Shown here piece after piece: positions 27,310 to 37,485 of a stretch of DNA of 64,000 bases. Position 1 is the first letter of the stretch. Every line of letters starts with the position of its first letter. This DNA comes from Paraburkholderia aromaticivorans (GTDB taxonomy: Bacteria > Pseudomonadota > Gammaproteobacteria > Burkholderiales > Burkholderiaceae): contig NZ_CP022991.1 of the NCBI RefSeq assembly GCF_002278075.1, forward strand, positions 558,001 through 622,000. The letters are read 5' to 3'. The notes below the pieces were generated by a model, which saw nothing but the letters and a program-made list of their open reading frames with translations, was not told the DNA's origin and searched no databases. The translations under genes were made by a program, and so were the position numbers.

Positions 27310-30290
27310 CTGCTGATTCGAAATAGAAATCGATGTTTGGATCAAGGGGCGGCGCCCTCCGCTGAAGATCCAGGAGATAGGACCCGAGGCGGTTGATGTG
27401 GTCCTTCCGGTACGGCGAGAGCGCCTGCAGCACCTCGACGTCGACCGGCAGCCCCTTCTCCTGCAGAACTTTGAGCCGCCGCGACATTCACTGGACGTTG
27501 TAGAGGATCACCATGTTCGCGACGAGCTGGTTGTACTTGATGACCTTGCGCTGCTCGTGCCGGACGTTCTCGGCGATGACCTCGCCCCCGAACATCAGCC
27601 ACTTCGCAAAATCGTTGAACTGCTTGCTCTTGTTCGTTGCCGTGTGAATGGTCTGGCGCATTTCCGGGTCATTGATGTACCGCAGCAGGAACGTCGTGCG
27701 GATCACGCGGCCGAGCTCGCGGAACGCGAAGTACAGCTTGTTCTTCACGCTCTCGGATCCTAGGCGCCGCAGGATCGTCGACGGCGTCATCCGTCCCACC
27801 TTGTTCGAAATCGCCACACGCAGCATGTCCGGAAAGTGCCGCTCGATCAGGGCCCAGTCGATGCTCGCGCGAAACAGCGACTCGATGTTCTTGTAGCGTC
27901 GGCGCCGATCGGCCTTGAAGAACGTCAGGTCCTTGATGTCACGGATGCGCGGCATGAGCTTGATGCCGAGCAGGTGCGCGAGCGCGAACACCGGCGCGCT
28001 CTGCGCGTGCGTGTCGCCGTGCACGGTGTCGGGCTGTACGTCGGACGCGTTCTTGATCAGGCCATCGAGAATGTAGACGGCCTCGTGCACACCGCACGGG
28101 ATGAAATGGCTGAACAGCGCGATGTACTTGTCCGACACGTGATAGTAGCCGATCCCACCGTAGCCGCCGTACCGGATGTGATATTCGGACAGCAGATTCT
28201 GCTCGTACAGAATCCACTTCGTGCCGTCAGCCGAGACGCGTTTGCCAAAACCCCAAAATTTCGGTAGTGCAAACTGGTTGCATGCGTTGATGACCTTCAC
28301 GATCGCCTTGTCGAGGCGATCCTCGGTCACGTATTCCAGATCCAGCCACGCGACCTGCTTGCGGCTGAGATTCTTGACTGACCATGCCGTCTGCGTTGGC
28401 CCAAGATTGCAGCCGTAGCAGAATAGCGTCGTGATGAAGCGTTTGCGCGGCTCGTCGATCTTCGCCTCGAATCCGGAAAGTGGTCCGAACAGACGATGCA
28501 GGTCGAGCCACTGTTCCGTTTCAGTGAGGATATCCAGGATGCTGACGGGGTGCATCGTCGCCTCCATCGCTTGAACGATCAGGGATTTGTTTGGCGGATC
28601 GGGCTTTTTCTCCAGACGGTGCAGGATGAGGCCGTGTTCCTCGCTGATTTCGACGTGATCGTTTTCCGGGAAACCGGCGTCGACTTGGTCGGCGAGCGCG
28701 CCGAGTTCATCCTTCATCTGCTGCACAAACGTGTGCCTGTCGACCGAATAATCGACGAGTGCGCGGTAGCGCGACAGCTCCTCGCGGAATTCATCCCAGG
28801 AGACTTGGTGCACGCTTGGGTCGTCGTACTGATCGCTGCCCTCTACGTAGACATCCCCCGAATTCAGTTCCCGCATGATCTGGCTAAACACGCACAGCTC
28901 GAAATACTTGCGGTGCAGCAAGCGCTGCGGACAGACCGTCCGGAAGGACGCATCGCTTCCATTTCTCGGGAATCCAGTCGAGCGGCAACTGCGCGAGATC
29001 GGTGTCGCTGAGCAACAGGTACTCGCGCCGCGACGACCGGTACATCTTGAGTCAGTCGAGTGCCCTGAGCAGCGCATCGTCCTGCTAGCTCGCCTTCAGG
29101 GACAGATTTTCCACGCACTGGAACAGCAGTGAGCGCAGATTCCTGTACGGTATGAGCAGGAACGGAAAAATGTGATTCCCGGCCTGGGCGATATGCTCGT
29201 TGCAGCGAATCAGAACGGCATCGGGATCATCGTTCAATGCGGTACGCATCTGCGCGATGCGCACGGCCGCGGGCGTTTCGTCATCCTGCAGCACGTTCAG
29301 GACGTCACGGAACTGGCTGACGAGTGACTGTAATTGGTCGGTGTGCGCGAGTTGGTACTGCTGAAGTCGCAGCTTGCCGGCGTTCTCGAGGTTGCGCACG
29401 GTCTTGATGAAAATCTCCGCGACATCGTCGAGCGCCTTTTGCCGCTGCGCGAGAACGAACAACACAGCAAGCGCATAGCGCTTTGAAGGCTTGAGCGCCC
29501 GCATCTCGTGGACGTCGAGCGCGCGGGCCTCGACAACGAACTGCGTCCGCTTCGGCACTGTCAGCATGTCGGGTACGACCGGCATGCCGTCGGCCAACGC
29601 GTTCATCGCCTCGATATGCTCGAGAAAGCTTGCGACCTCGCGCGGCCCGGGTCGCTTCGGCTCGCGCTTGAGCTCGTCCCAGAATGTTCGGCCGCGGCGG
29701 ACCTGAAACAGATCGTCGAGTCGGGCTTTCCGTGTGTCATCGAGCGATTCGACAAAGGCGCGGTAGATTTCTTCGTGCAACTGGCTGCGCGCATGGCCGG
29801 CAATCCGGGAGAGTGTCGCGAGCGGCGGCAGCTCGAAACGGCGCCGCACGAGTCCCTCGAGCATCACGTTGATGATGTCCGGCAACTCTGCCTTGGTCCG
29901 GGCCGCATAGGCTGCCACCCGCGCGAGCCAATCATTCGCCGCGCGATCGACGGGTTGGATCCGCACGTACTCGCGCAGGATTTTCTGGTGCCGGGATTTG
30001 CTGCCCGAGCGGTCGTAGTGCGAGAGGTTTGTGCGCGGTAGCGGGCGGCCGCCGAGTACCGTGCACATGTGGTCGATGATCGCTGGTGGCACGTCCGAGA
30101 CCACCGGCATGTACCCGAGACGCTGCAGCAGCTTCAGTTGCACGAGAATCAGCACGCGCGTGGGTGCTTGGCGGAACTGGTCAAAGACGAACCGGATTTC
30201 GGCAACGCTCGGCGTATAAACCGTGCGCAGCTCCGTCTCACCGAGATCAGCGGGCAATGCCGGGTAAGCGGTTTCGTGAATCTGGCTCAT
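27305..30290 (-). pseudogene. tnpA: Tn3-family transposase TnpA with several disruptions
   Basis: The three minus-strand segments are one Tn3 transposase. The N-terminal part (30290 to 29085) is a DUF4158 domain with RTNLSHYDRSGSKSRHQKIL and ends at TAG. After it, LKMYRSSRREYLLLSDTDL needs another frame and crosses a second stop. The long middle (29077 to 27488) contains the DDE domain (THAQSAPVFALAHLLGIKL, DPEMRQTIHTATNKS). An in-frame TGA at 27488-27490 separates the last 60 residues (MSRRLKVLQEKGLPVDVEVL). Three or more lesions make it inactive. Confidence 0.88.
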
Positions 30291-30455
30291 GGATCAGCCC
30301 GCGAATGGCTTGCGGTACGTCATCTGTCGGTTCGCGCTGCGGCAGCTTGAGCGTGCTCGACAAGACCGCATCGGCAAGGTCGGTGCCATTCATTCCCATG
30401 AGCCAGTCGATTGTGCCGCGCGACAAATCGTCGAACGGCGCGAAGAGGCATAACT
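30247..30455 (-). pseudogene. unrecognised gene end overlapping tnpA start
   Basis: A minus-strand frame without a start gives LFAPFDDLSRGTIDWLMGMN, VLSSTLKLPQREPTDDV and AIRGLIHEP. It ends in TGA 44 bases inside tnpA. The coding-like composition and overlap suggest the C-terminus of a transposon accessory gene, cut at about 30455 where the amino-acid operon begins. I do not recognise the family. Confidence 0.4.
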
Positions 30456-30463
30456 AGTTCGCG

Positions 30464-31654
30464 TTAAAGCGAGCGCACCAGTTTGTCCAAAAAATCTTCA
30501 CAATGTGCAATCTGGTCGAGCGCAATGAACTCATCGGCCTGATGTGCTTGAGCAATATGTCCCGGCCCGCACACGATTGTTGGAATTCCGGCACGCTGGA
30601 AGAAACCGGCCTCCGTGCCATACGACGCCTTATTCCACGTCATGTTGGGGGCAATCGCCCGGAGGTGGCATACCAGCGCTCCGGTGTCGTCTGCTTGCAT
30701 CGCCGGTGGTGCACCGATGCATGTGAAATCGATATTCGCTTCGCTATGCACCCGCCGCATCTCCGGCACCAACGTCTCGTTGGCATAGGCCTCGATGCGC
30801 GCAAATATCGCGTCGGCATCCACTCCCGGCAGGTTGCGGAACTCGAAGACGAATTCACATGCTTGGGGCACCGTGTTCAGGGCAATGCCTCCAGCAATAG
30901 TGCCCGCCTGGGCTGTGCTAAACGGCACGTCGAAGCCCTCGTCATACGGGCCATGCTGAGCGAACTCGTCCGCGATGTCGCGAATCCGGCAGATTATACG
31001 GGCCGCGTATTCGATAGCATTGACGCCACGCGGCGTGAGTGACGAATGCACCGCGTGCCCCTGCACGCAACAACGGTAGATATTTATTCCCTTGTGTGCC
31101 ACGATCATCTGCATGCCGGTCGGTTCACCAACGATGCATCCCCGCGGGCGGATGCCTCGGCGGGAAATCGCAGCCAGCAGCGTTGACACTCCAAGACATC
31201 CGACCTCTTCGTCGTAGGTAAACGCCAGATGCACCGGGTGTCGCGGCGGTGTAGCGCACCACTGTGGCACCTGGCTCATTACTGTTCCGATAAAACCCTT
31301 CATGTCGCACGCGCCACGGCCATACAGATGACCATCGCGGATCGAGGGTTTGAACGGCGGGCTGCGCCAGTCCTGGCCGTCGACGGGGACCACGTCGGTA
31401 TGCCCAGACAGGACCAGGCCGTCCAGCGTGTTACCGTCCTCTGCGGGCAAAGTGGCGAATAGGTTTGCCTTCGCACCGCTAGCGTCATGATCGAGCCAGG
31501 CATCTATGCCCCAATCGAGCAAAGTGTCGCGCAGCATTTCGATCAGACCGAGATTGGAATTGCGGCTTGTCGTGTCGAAGGCGATTAGCCGACCGATCCA
31601 ATCGAGTGCGGCCCCGGACGGCGGCATTGATCCGGATATCGTCTGAAACGTCAT
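30464..31654 (-). CDS. argE: M20 family acetylornithine deacetylase-like amidohydrolase
   Basis: This 396-residue M20 peptidase is closest to ArgE. It has the zinc ligand His in VLSGHTDVVPVDG, the bridging Asp in GRGACDMKGFIG, catalytic Glu-Glu in TYDEEVGCLG, and the dimerisation domain with HAVHSSLTPRGVNAIEYAA. The C-terminal His is in VCGPGHIAQAHQADE. ArgE-type enzymes remove acetyl or formyl groups from amino acids. Its place at the end of a catabolic operon with an aminotransferase, a KBL-like enzyme and a binding protein suggests release of amino acids from N-acyl forms, not arginine synthesis. The symbol reflects family only. Confidence 0.82.
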   Translation of the reverse strand: MTFQTISGSMPPSGAALDWIGRLIAFDTTSRNSNLGLIEMLRDTLLDWGIDAWLDHDASGAKANLFATLPAEDGNTLDGLVLSGHTDVVPVDGQDWRSPPFKPSIRDGHLYGRGACDMKGFIGTVMSQVPQWCATPPRHPVHLAFTYDEEVGCLGVSTLLAAISRRGIRPRGCIVGEPTGMQMIVAHKGINIYRCCVQGHAVHSSLTPRGVNAIEYAARIICRIRDIADEFAQHGPYDEGFDVPFSTAQAGTIAGGIALNTVPQACEFVFEFRNLPGVDADAIFARIEAYANETLVPEMRRVHSEANIDFTCIGAPPAMQADDTGALVCHLRAIAPNMTWNKASYGTEAGFFQRAGIPTIVCGPGHIAQAHQADEFIALDQIAHCEDFLDKLVRSL

Positions 31655-31675
31655 ATGGGTCTCCGTTCTTGTGCA

Positions 31676-32997
31676 TTAGCGCAACGGTACATGCGCTGTC
31701 TCGCGTGAAAGGCGTACTGCGACCAGGCTCGCGAGGGCGCCGCCAGCGATATACCAAGTCGGCGAGAGCGCGTCCGCCGTCATGCCGATTAGCCAGGTCG
31801 CCACGAACGGGGCGAAGCCGCCGAAGATGGTGACGGCAAAGTTGTAGCTGAGCGATATCGACGTGGTGCGTATTACCGACGGATACAGCTCGGCCTGCCA
31901 AGCGGGTGCTGCCCCGGTCAGCGTCGCCATAAAAATGGCCAACACGCACACGGCGCCGATAATCTGACCGAGATGCGGTTGCGCCGTCATGAAAGCGAAT
32001 AGCGGATAGGTGCCGAGCAACACGCATAGCGCGCCCACTGTCATCATGGGGCGACGCCCCCAGCGATCCGAGAGAAGGCCGATGACCGGCGACAAAATCA
32101 TGAAGCAGGCGATCTGCAGGCTTGCGGCCACGAGTGCCTGCGACGCGGGTAGGCCGAGCGTACGTGTCAGGTAGATCGGCATGTAAAGCAGGTACAGGTA
32201 GTTGGTAACCGTCCAGCCGATCGTGAACAGGCTGCCGATGCTCAACACGCAGCCGTGCTCGCGCAGCGCGGTGCGGATCGGTGCCGCGTGGGTATCATGT
32301 GCCACGGCGCACGGGGAGTCCTCGACATTGCGCCGCAGCCAAAAGCCGAACGCACCGATCAGCACCGCCCCCGCCACGAACGGCAGGCGCCACCCCCAGT
32401 CAGCCAGCGTAGCGGGCGACATCAGCCACGTCAGCGTCCCCGCGCTCAGGGATCCGGCAGCAACGCCACGGCAAGGCTGGCCTGCTGCCAACTGCCGTAG
32501 AGACCTCGCCGGTTGGGCGGGGCATGTTCGACAATAAAGCTCGTCGCACCGCCCCATTCACCTCCCGACGCAAAGCCTTGCAGCACCCGCGCGACGACGA
32601 TCAACACCGAGGCGGCTACGCCTGCCGCTTCAGTGCCTGGAGTCACGCCGATCAGAGCAGTGCCGATCGACATCATAACAATCACCCACAGCAACGCCGC
32701 CTTGCGGCCAGCCCGGTCACCGTAGGCGCCGAGCACGATCGCTCCCAGTGGCCGCGCCACAAAACCTACGCCGAACGTGGCAGTGGCGACTAAGAACGAC
32801 GTCGTCTCACTGGCGGCCGGAAAGAAGTGATGCGCGATTTGGGGGGAGAAGTACGCATACAACACGAAATCGTACCACTCCAGGATATTGCCAAGCGATG
32901 CCGCCATCACGGCTCGCCGAGCGCGGGTCGGTGTAGTTGCGATAGACGCGCCGGGGCGAGCCCGAGTGTCGTGCGCTCGGGAAGCATGCGTGTTCAT
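31676..32997 (-). pseudogene. MFS transporter (metabolite:H+ symporter type) with one frameshift
   Basis: The N-terminal frame (from 32997) has SLGNILEWYDFVLYAYFSPQ, FVARPLGAIVLGAYGDRAGR and FASGGEWGGATSFIVEHAP, the hallmarks of MHS/ProP-type symporters. At about 32455 it runs into a stop (SLAVALLPDP). The other frame resumes at AGSLSAGTLTWLMSPATLAD and continues to the end with all later helices. One base appears to be missing in a CTGCC run. Restoring it gives about 430 residues. This is either a young pseudogene or an assembly error. Confidence 0.78.
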
Positions 32998-33070
32998 GGT
33001 CGGACCTACGAAAGGTAACGGGAAGAGAGACGTGCTACGCCATCAAGTCATGGCGTAGCGCAGCCGGCGC

Positions 33071-34261
33071 TCAGCGGCGTATCGAACGGAACGCGCTCAG
33101 CACGCTCTCGAGATCGTCGTCGGACAAGGCAAGCGAGACCTGCAAACGAAGTCGGGCCCGACCTTCGGGAACGACGGGATACGAGAAGGACTGGGCGAGC
33201 ACTCCGCAATCGGCCAACGCGCACGCCGCAGCCTGCGAGCGTGCCGCGTCGCCGAACATGACCGGCACGATGGGGTGGTCGCCAGGCATGACGTCGTAGC
33301 CGGCCTGCGTCAGGCCACGCCGCAGGTACGTGCTCATCGCAGTCAGTCGTGCGAAATCGATCTCACCTTGCTCGATGAGGTCCAGTGCGCGGATCGACGC
33401 CGCCGCGATAGCCGGCATCAGCGCATTCGAGAATAAGTAGGGACGGCCGAACTGGCGGATGGTGTTCACGGCGACGGCGGGACCTGCGACAAAGCCGCCC
33501 GATGCGCCGCCCAGTGCCTTGCCCAATGTGCCGACGTAGAGATCGACCGCCGCTATCTGTTGCTGGACCTCGGCAGTGCCCCGCCCCGTCGCACCGATCA
33601 CACCGATGCCATGCGAATCGTCCATCACCAGCAGCGAGCGGTGCTGCCTGCACACGGCGCCAAGCGCGGCCAGCGGCGCCTGCGTGCCGTCCATCGAGAA
33701 GACCCCGTCGGTGACCAGCAGCCGCGCGCCTCCGTCGGACGCCGCGGCAAGGGCGTGCGCGGCGGTGGCCGCGTCGCGGTTGGCGTAGCGGCTGCATTGC
33801 GCCCGGCACAAGCGAATGCCGTCGATGATGCTCGCATGATTGAGCGCGTCCGAGACCACTGTGTCGCCTTCGCTCAGCAGCGCCTCGAACAAGGCTCCGT
33901 TTGCGTCGAACGCCGACGGGAACAACGCGCAGGCCTCGGTGCCGAGGAACGCCGCCAGCCGGCGCTCAAGCGTCCAGTGCAGTTCGTGTGTGCCGCTGAT
34001 GAAGCGTACCGATGCCATACCGAAGCCAACGCGAGCGATCGCGTCGATGGCGGCCTCGACGATCCTAGGATCGCTGGCAAGTCCCAGGTAATTGTTGGCG
34101 CACAGGTTGACGTAGTCGTGCGTCCTGCCGCCCGGCGACACTCGCGCCACGACAGTCCCGCCCTGCGCCGACGTGATCGCCAGTTCACGCGTGGTCGCGT
34201 GTCGTGTCGCCAGCGCTTGCTGGCGCGCGTCGAGCCGAAAGCGCAACGCCTCATCGAGCAT
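33071..34261 (-). CDS. kbl: 2-amino-3-ketobutyrate CoA ligase-like alpha-oxoamine synthase
   Basis: The 396-residue PLP enzyme matches the KBL branch of alpha-oxoamine synthases: GMASVRFISGTHELHWTLER (81-100), the PLP-contacting DDSHGIG (214-220) and the Schiff-base Lys248 in GTLGKALGGASGG. KBL cleaves 2-amino-3-ketobutyrate with CoA to glycine and acetyl-CoA. No threonine dehydrogenase is nearby, so another keto-amino acid may be used. The ATG at 34261 is chosen because it gives the family N-terminus. It overlaps the upstream gene by 11 bases, implying coupling. Confidence 0.82.
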   Translation of the reverse strand: MLDEALRFRLDARQQALATRHATTRELAITSAQGGTVVARVSPGGRTHDYVNLCANNYLGLASDPRIVEAAIDAIARVGFGMASVRFISGTHELHWTLERRLAAFLGTEACALFPSAFDANGALFEALLSEGDTVVSDALNHASIIDGIRLCRAQCSRYANRDAATAAHALAAASDGGARLLVTDGVFSMDGTQAPLAALGAVCRQHRSLLVMDDSHGIGVIGATGRGTAEVQQQIAAVDLYVGTLGKALGGASGGFVAGPAVAVNTIRQFGRPYLFSNALMPAIAAASIRALDLIEQGEIDFARLTAMSTYLRRGLTQAGYDVMPGDHPIVPVMFGDAARSQAAACALADCGVLAQSFSYPVVPEGRARLRLQVSLALSDDDLESVLSAFRSIRR

Positions 34262-35198
34262 GATGGTCCCCGTCGTAATCGACCGCGAGCGTGTACGCCG
34301 GATCATTGTGCCAGGCCCAGTAGACACGGAAGACCGCCTGGGTGATCTCGCCCGGCCGGCCGTTACCTACCGGCGTGTCGTTCAGACGTGAGACCGGCAT
34401 GATGCCGCCTGCTGTCGAAGTAATGAAGATCTCGTCAGCTCCACGCAGCAATGCTTCGTTCACTGCGCCTGCGTTTACAGCAAAGCCCTCTTGCGCGGCG
34501 ATGTCGAACACGGTGCGGCGCGTGATGCCATGCAGAACGCCGCGTTCGGGCGTGTATAGCGTGCCGTCCTTGACGGCAAAGATGTTGAACCCCGGGCCTT
34601 CGGCGATATTCCCGTCCATGTCCTTGATGACAACCGTTTCTGCACCGGCGTCGAAACCATGGAACTGCGCGGTCACGAGGTCGAGCCAGTGATAATTCTT
34701 GATCTGCGGATCGACCGACTCTGGCGGAATGCGCCGCACGCTGTCGATCAGGTGCAAATGGAGGCCTTCCTTGAGTTGGCGGGCGTTAGCCACCGAGCCG
34801 AACGGCACGGCGAAAGCGACGAATTGGTTGAGCGCTTCGCGCGGATCGCGACTGAATGTCGGCGAGATGCCGCGCGTGCAGAGCATCTCGACATAGGCGT
34901 TGCGATGCCCCGATCGGCGCACGCACTCGACGAGAATGTCGCGCAGCGCGTCGTCGTCGTGTGGCACGGTAAGGCGCAACTTGGCGAGCGAACGGCGAAA
35001 GCGTTCGATGTGCAGGGCCAGGCGGAAGAACTTGCCGTCCCAGACGTGCACGGTATCGTACGTCACGTCAGAATGGAGCAGGCCCCAGTCGAGCACCGAG
35101 ATGCGCGCCTCGGACATGGGAAGGAAACGCCCGGCCATATAAGCGACGCCGTGCGGGTAGGTCAGGCCATCGATGCGCCCCACGTCAGGTTGGGTCAT
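34251..35198 (-). CDS. PLP-dependent class IV aminotransferase
   Basis: The 315-residue fold-type IV enzyme is of the branched-chain or D-amino acid aminotransferase/ADC lyase family. The Schiff-base Lys is K167 (DPQIKNYHWLD). The PLP phosphate-binding Glu-x-x-x-x-Asn is E200 to N205 (IAEGPGFNIF), with STAGGIMPV near the C-terminus. The N-terminal LDWGLLHSDVTYDTVHVWDG recalls (R)-selective amine transaminases and D-amino acid aminotransferases. Its stop is overlapped by the KBL-like gene, and its start overlaps the deformylase-like stop by four bases. Confidence 0.85.
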   Translation of the reverse strand: MTQPDVGRIDGLTYPHGVAYMAGRFLPMSEARISVLDWGLLHSDVTYDTVHVWDGKFFRLALHIERFRRSLAKLRLTVPHDDDALRDILVECVRRSGHRNAYVEMLCTRGISPTFSRDPREALNQFVAFAVPFGSVANARQLKEGLHLHLIDSVRRIPPESVDPQIKNYHWLDLVTAQFHGFDAGAETVVIKDMDGNIAEGPGFNIFAVKDGTLYTPERGVLHGITRRTVFDIAAQEGFAVNAGAVNEALLRGADEIFITSTAGGIMPVSRLNDTPVGNGRPGEITQAVFRVYWAWHNDPAYTLAVDYDGDHHAR

Positions 35199-35752
35199 GA
35201 AGGATCTCGTGCAGGTTGGGGGTAATAGTCGACTTCGCGGGCGAAGTCGACGCGGGCAGCTTCGAAGACGCTGCGGTGCACGATCGGGTTGGCCCCTACC
35301 GCGCGGTCAAACGAGAGCTTGCCGTCCAGATGGTCGATCTCGTGTTGCATCAATTCGGCGTCCGCCTGGCACAAGCGTTCCTTAAGATGCACCGCGCCGG
35401 TGAGATCGGTGAAGCGCACCGAAATCGAAGCGAAACGCTCAACGCGTACGAGCATGTCGGGGAAGCACATGCAATCGTCCCAAAGCGTCATGCGTTCGTC
35501 GCTCTGCCAGACGATTTCGGGATTGACGATTACCTCGGGCCAGCCGGGCAGCGCGAGGCCGATCATGCGTTTGTGTATTCCGATCTGAGGCGCCGCGATG
35601 GCGCGTCCGAAGCCATGCTTGGCGCGAAAGGCGCGTATCGCGTCTCCCAGGGCAGACGCTTCGGCGACGACAGCGAGGTCGCTCAAGTCGGTTACGGGCG
35701 ATGCCGTTTCGCGCAGCGATGGCGTGCCGACCGGAAGGATTTCCCGCGTCAT
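35195..35752 (-). CDS. peptide deformylase-like protein in a catabolic operon
   Basis: The 185-residue protein has all three deformylase blocks in altered form. GFGRAIAAPQIG (47-58) has two extra residues compared with GxGLAAPQ. DDCMCFPD (92-99) replaces EGCLS but keeps the metal-ligand Cys94. HEIDHLDG (137-144) has both His ligands and the catalytic Glu138. Metal binding and hydrolysis are therefore plausible. The gene is not near fmt and overlaps both neighbours by four bases, so it is likely a dedicated N-formyl hydrolase paralogue for amino acids. That role is inferred. Confidence 0.8.
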   Translation of the reverse strand: MTREILPVGTPSLRETASPVTDLSDLAVVAEASALGDAIRAFRAKHGFGRAIAAPQIGIHKRMIGLALPGWPEVIVNPEIVWQSDERMTLWDDCMCFPDMLVRVERFASISVRFTDLTGAVHLKERLCQADAELMQHEIDHLDGKLSFDRAVGANPIVHRSVFEAARVDFAREVDYYPQPARDPS

Positions 35753-36879
35753 TTCGATACCTCGGTCAAAGCCGTTTTATTGCCTGCGTGATAGGTGGAT
35801 ATAGTGGCGGCAGGCCTGCGTAGGTCGCCGTGGGCGTCAAAGGCGATCGACCCCGTGACGCCTTGGAACGCGACACGATGCAGGGCAGATACGATGTCCG
35901 GTGCCTTGGTTGATTGTGCAAGCACGGCGGCTTGGTAGATGGCCATCATCGCGTCATAGGCATAGGGCGCGTACAACTGCACCGGTTCGCCGTAGGTCTT
36001 CTTGAACTTAGCAGCGAAGGCTGGGCCGCCTGGCATCTTCGCAAGACTGCGGCCGCCGTCGGCACAATACAGGTTGCCGTCAAGTGCCGCGCCTGCGAGC
36101 TTGCTCATCTCGGCGGTGCACAGACCGTCTCCGCCAATGAGCGGCGCCTCAATAGCGTAATGGCGCATCTGCTTGAGCATGGGGCCACCTTGCGTGTCCA
36201 TGCCGCCGAAGAAAATCACCTGCGGGTTGGCGCCTTTGACACGGGTGAGCACCGCCGCGAAATCAAAGGCCTTGTCGGTCGTATACTCCCGCGCGACGAT
36301 CGTGTCACCGGATGCCTGTACTTGCTTGGCGAACACATCGGCGATGCCCTGGCCGTAGGCGGTGCGGTCGTCGACGACTGCTACACGCTTGGCATGCAGC
36401 GTGTCGGACACATAGCGCGAGAGCGCTTCACCGAGGAAATCGTCGTTGGCCAGCATGCGGAACGTGGTATCGAAACCCAGCCGGGTGAACTCGGGGTTGG
36501 TTGCTGACGGAGTCAGTTCGGCAATGTGTTGCTGCGCGTAGGTGCGTGCTACCGCGATTGACGTGCCTGAATTCTGATGACCAATGACGGCGCTTACGCG
36601 ATTGTCGGCGAACCGCTGCGCGACCGTGGTTGCCAGGCGTGGATCGGCGCCGTCGTCCTGCGCGTCGAGCTCGAACTTCACAGGTTTGCCACCGATCAAC
36701 GGATGCGACGCGTTGATTTCGTCCATCGCCAGCCGGATTCCGCGTTCGCTATCCTTGCCGAAATGAGCCTGAGCGCCAGTGAGCGCGCCCGCATAGCCAA
36801 TTGTGACGACGGTTTGCGCATGCGCGGCGGTGCAGCAAAACGCCAGCGCGAGCGCGGGGGTGAGGAGCGGGTGTCGCAT
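35749..36879 (-). CDS. branched-chain amino acid-type ABC substrate-binding protein
   Basis: The 376-residue LivK-type protein has a signal peptide (LLTPALALAFCCTAAHAQ) and the family start VVTIGYAGALTGAQAHFGKD. Further landmarks are VIGHQNSGTSIAVARTYAQQ, AVVDDRTAYGQGIADVF and IFFGGMDTQGGPMLKQM. GGAG stands seven bases before the ATG at 36879, so the longer frame from 36960 is rejected. It would deliver an amino acid or N-acyl amino acid, but no ABC permease is present here, so it may share another system. It is first in the operon and divergent from an Lrp regulator. Confidence 0.88.
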   Translation of the reverse strand: MRHPLLTPALALAFCCTAAHAQTVVTIGYAGALTGAQAHFGKDSERGIRLAMDEINASHPLIGGKPVKFELDAQDDGADPRLATTVAQRFADNRVSAVIGHQNSGTSIAVARTYAQQHIAELTPSATNPEFTRLGFDTTFRMLANDDFLGEALSRYVSDTLHAKRVAVVDDRTAYGQGIADVFAKQVQASGDTIVAREYTTDKAFDFAAVLTRVKGANPQVIFFGGMDTQGGPMLKQMRHYAIEAPLIGGDGLCTAEMSKLAGAALDGNLYCADGGRSLAKMPGGPAFAAKFKKTYGEPVQLYAPYAYDAMMAIYQAAVLAQSTKAPDIVSALHRVAFQGVTGSIAFDAHGDLRRPAATISTYHAGNKTALTEVSK

Positions 36880-37002
36880 GGTTTTCTCCGTGAAATCAAG
36901 CATCAGTTGGTGATACGATTCTAGGGAGGCTTTGAGAAATCCAATATTCTCGAAGGCCATGTTTGATTAATTGGATTTCATTTTTCAACGTATGCGCGAA
37001 AT

Positions 37003-37479
37003 ATGGACAAACCGCCCGAGTCGCCGCTGGATGATTACGATCGCCGCATCCTGGCCCAGCTTCAGATCGACAACCAGATCAGCAACCAGGCACTCGCCGC
37101 GCTGGTCAATCTGAGCCCGCCCGCGTGCTTGCGGCGCGTCAAGCGCTTGCGCGAGGACGGCTATATCCTGCAGGACACTTCTGTGCTGGCGCCGAACAAG
37201 GTCGGTTTGCCGATCATGATGTGGGTACAGGTGCAGGTCGAGCGGGAACGGCTCGACCTGCTCGACGAATTCAAGCGTTTTTTGAACGAGGTGCCCGAAG
37301 TCATGCAGTGCTACGTCGTAACCGGGAGGGCCGACTTCGTGCTACTAATCTCGATGCGCGACATCGATCACTACGAGGAATTTGCCAATCGAGTGTTTCG
37401 GCAAAACCCAAACATTCGCCATTTCGAAACGATGGTGGTGATGTCGCGCGTGAAGTTTGGTTTGTCGTTGCCGATCTGA
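37003..37479 (+). CDS. Lrp/AsnC family transcriptional regulator
   Basis: The 158-residue regulator has an N-terminal AsnC helix-turn-helix (LDDYDRRILAQLQIDNQISN, then LVNLSPPACLRRVKRLREDG) and a C-terminal RAM ligand domain (VPEVMQCYVVTGRADFVLLI). It is divergent from the amino-acid operon, with 123 bases between the starts, which is the normal layout for a local Lrp activator responding to an amino acid. Its stop lies seven bases before the IS6 left end, so its terminator may have been displaced. Confidence 0.9.
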   Translation: MDKPPESPLDDYDRRILAQLQIDNQISNQALAALVNLSPPACLRRVKRLREDGYILQDTSVLAPNKVGLPIMMWVQVQVERERLDLLDEFKRFLNEVPEVMQCYVVTGRADFVLLISMRDIDHYEEFANRVFRQNPNIRHFETMVVMSRVKFGLSLPI

Positions 37480-37485
37480 CGCAAC

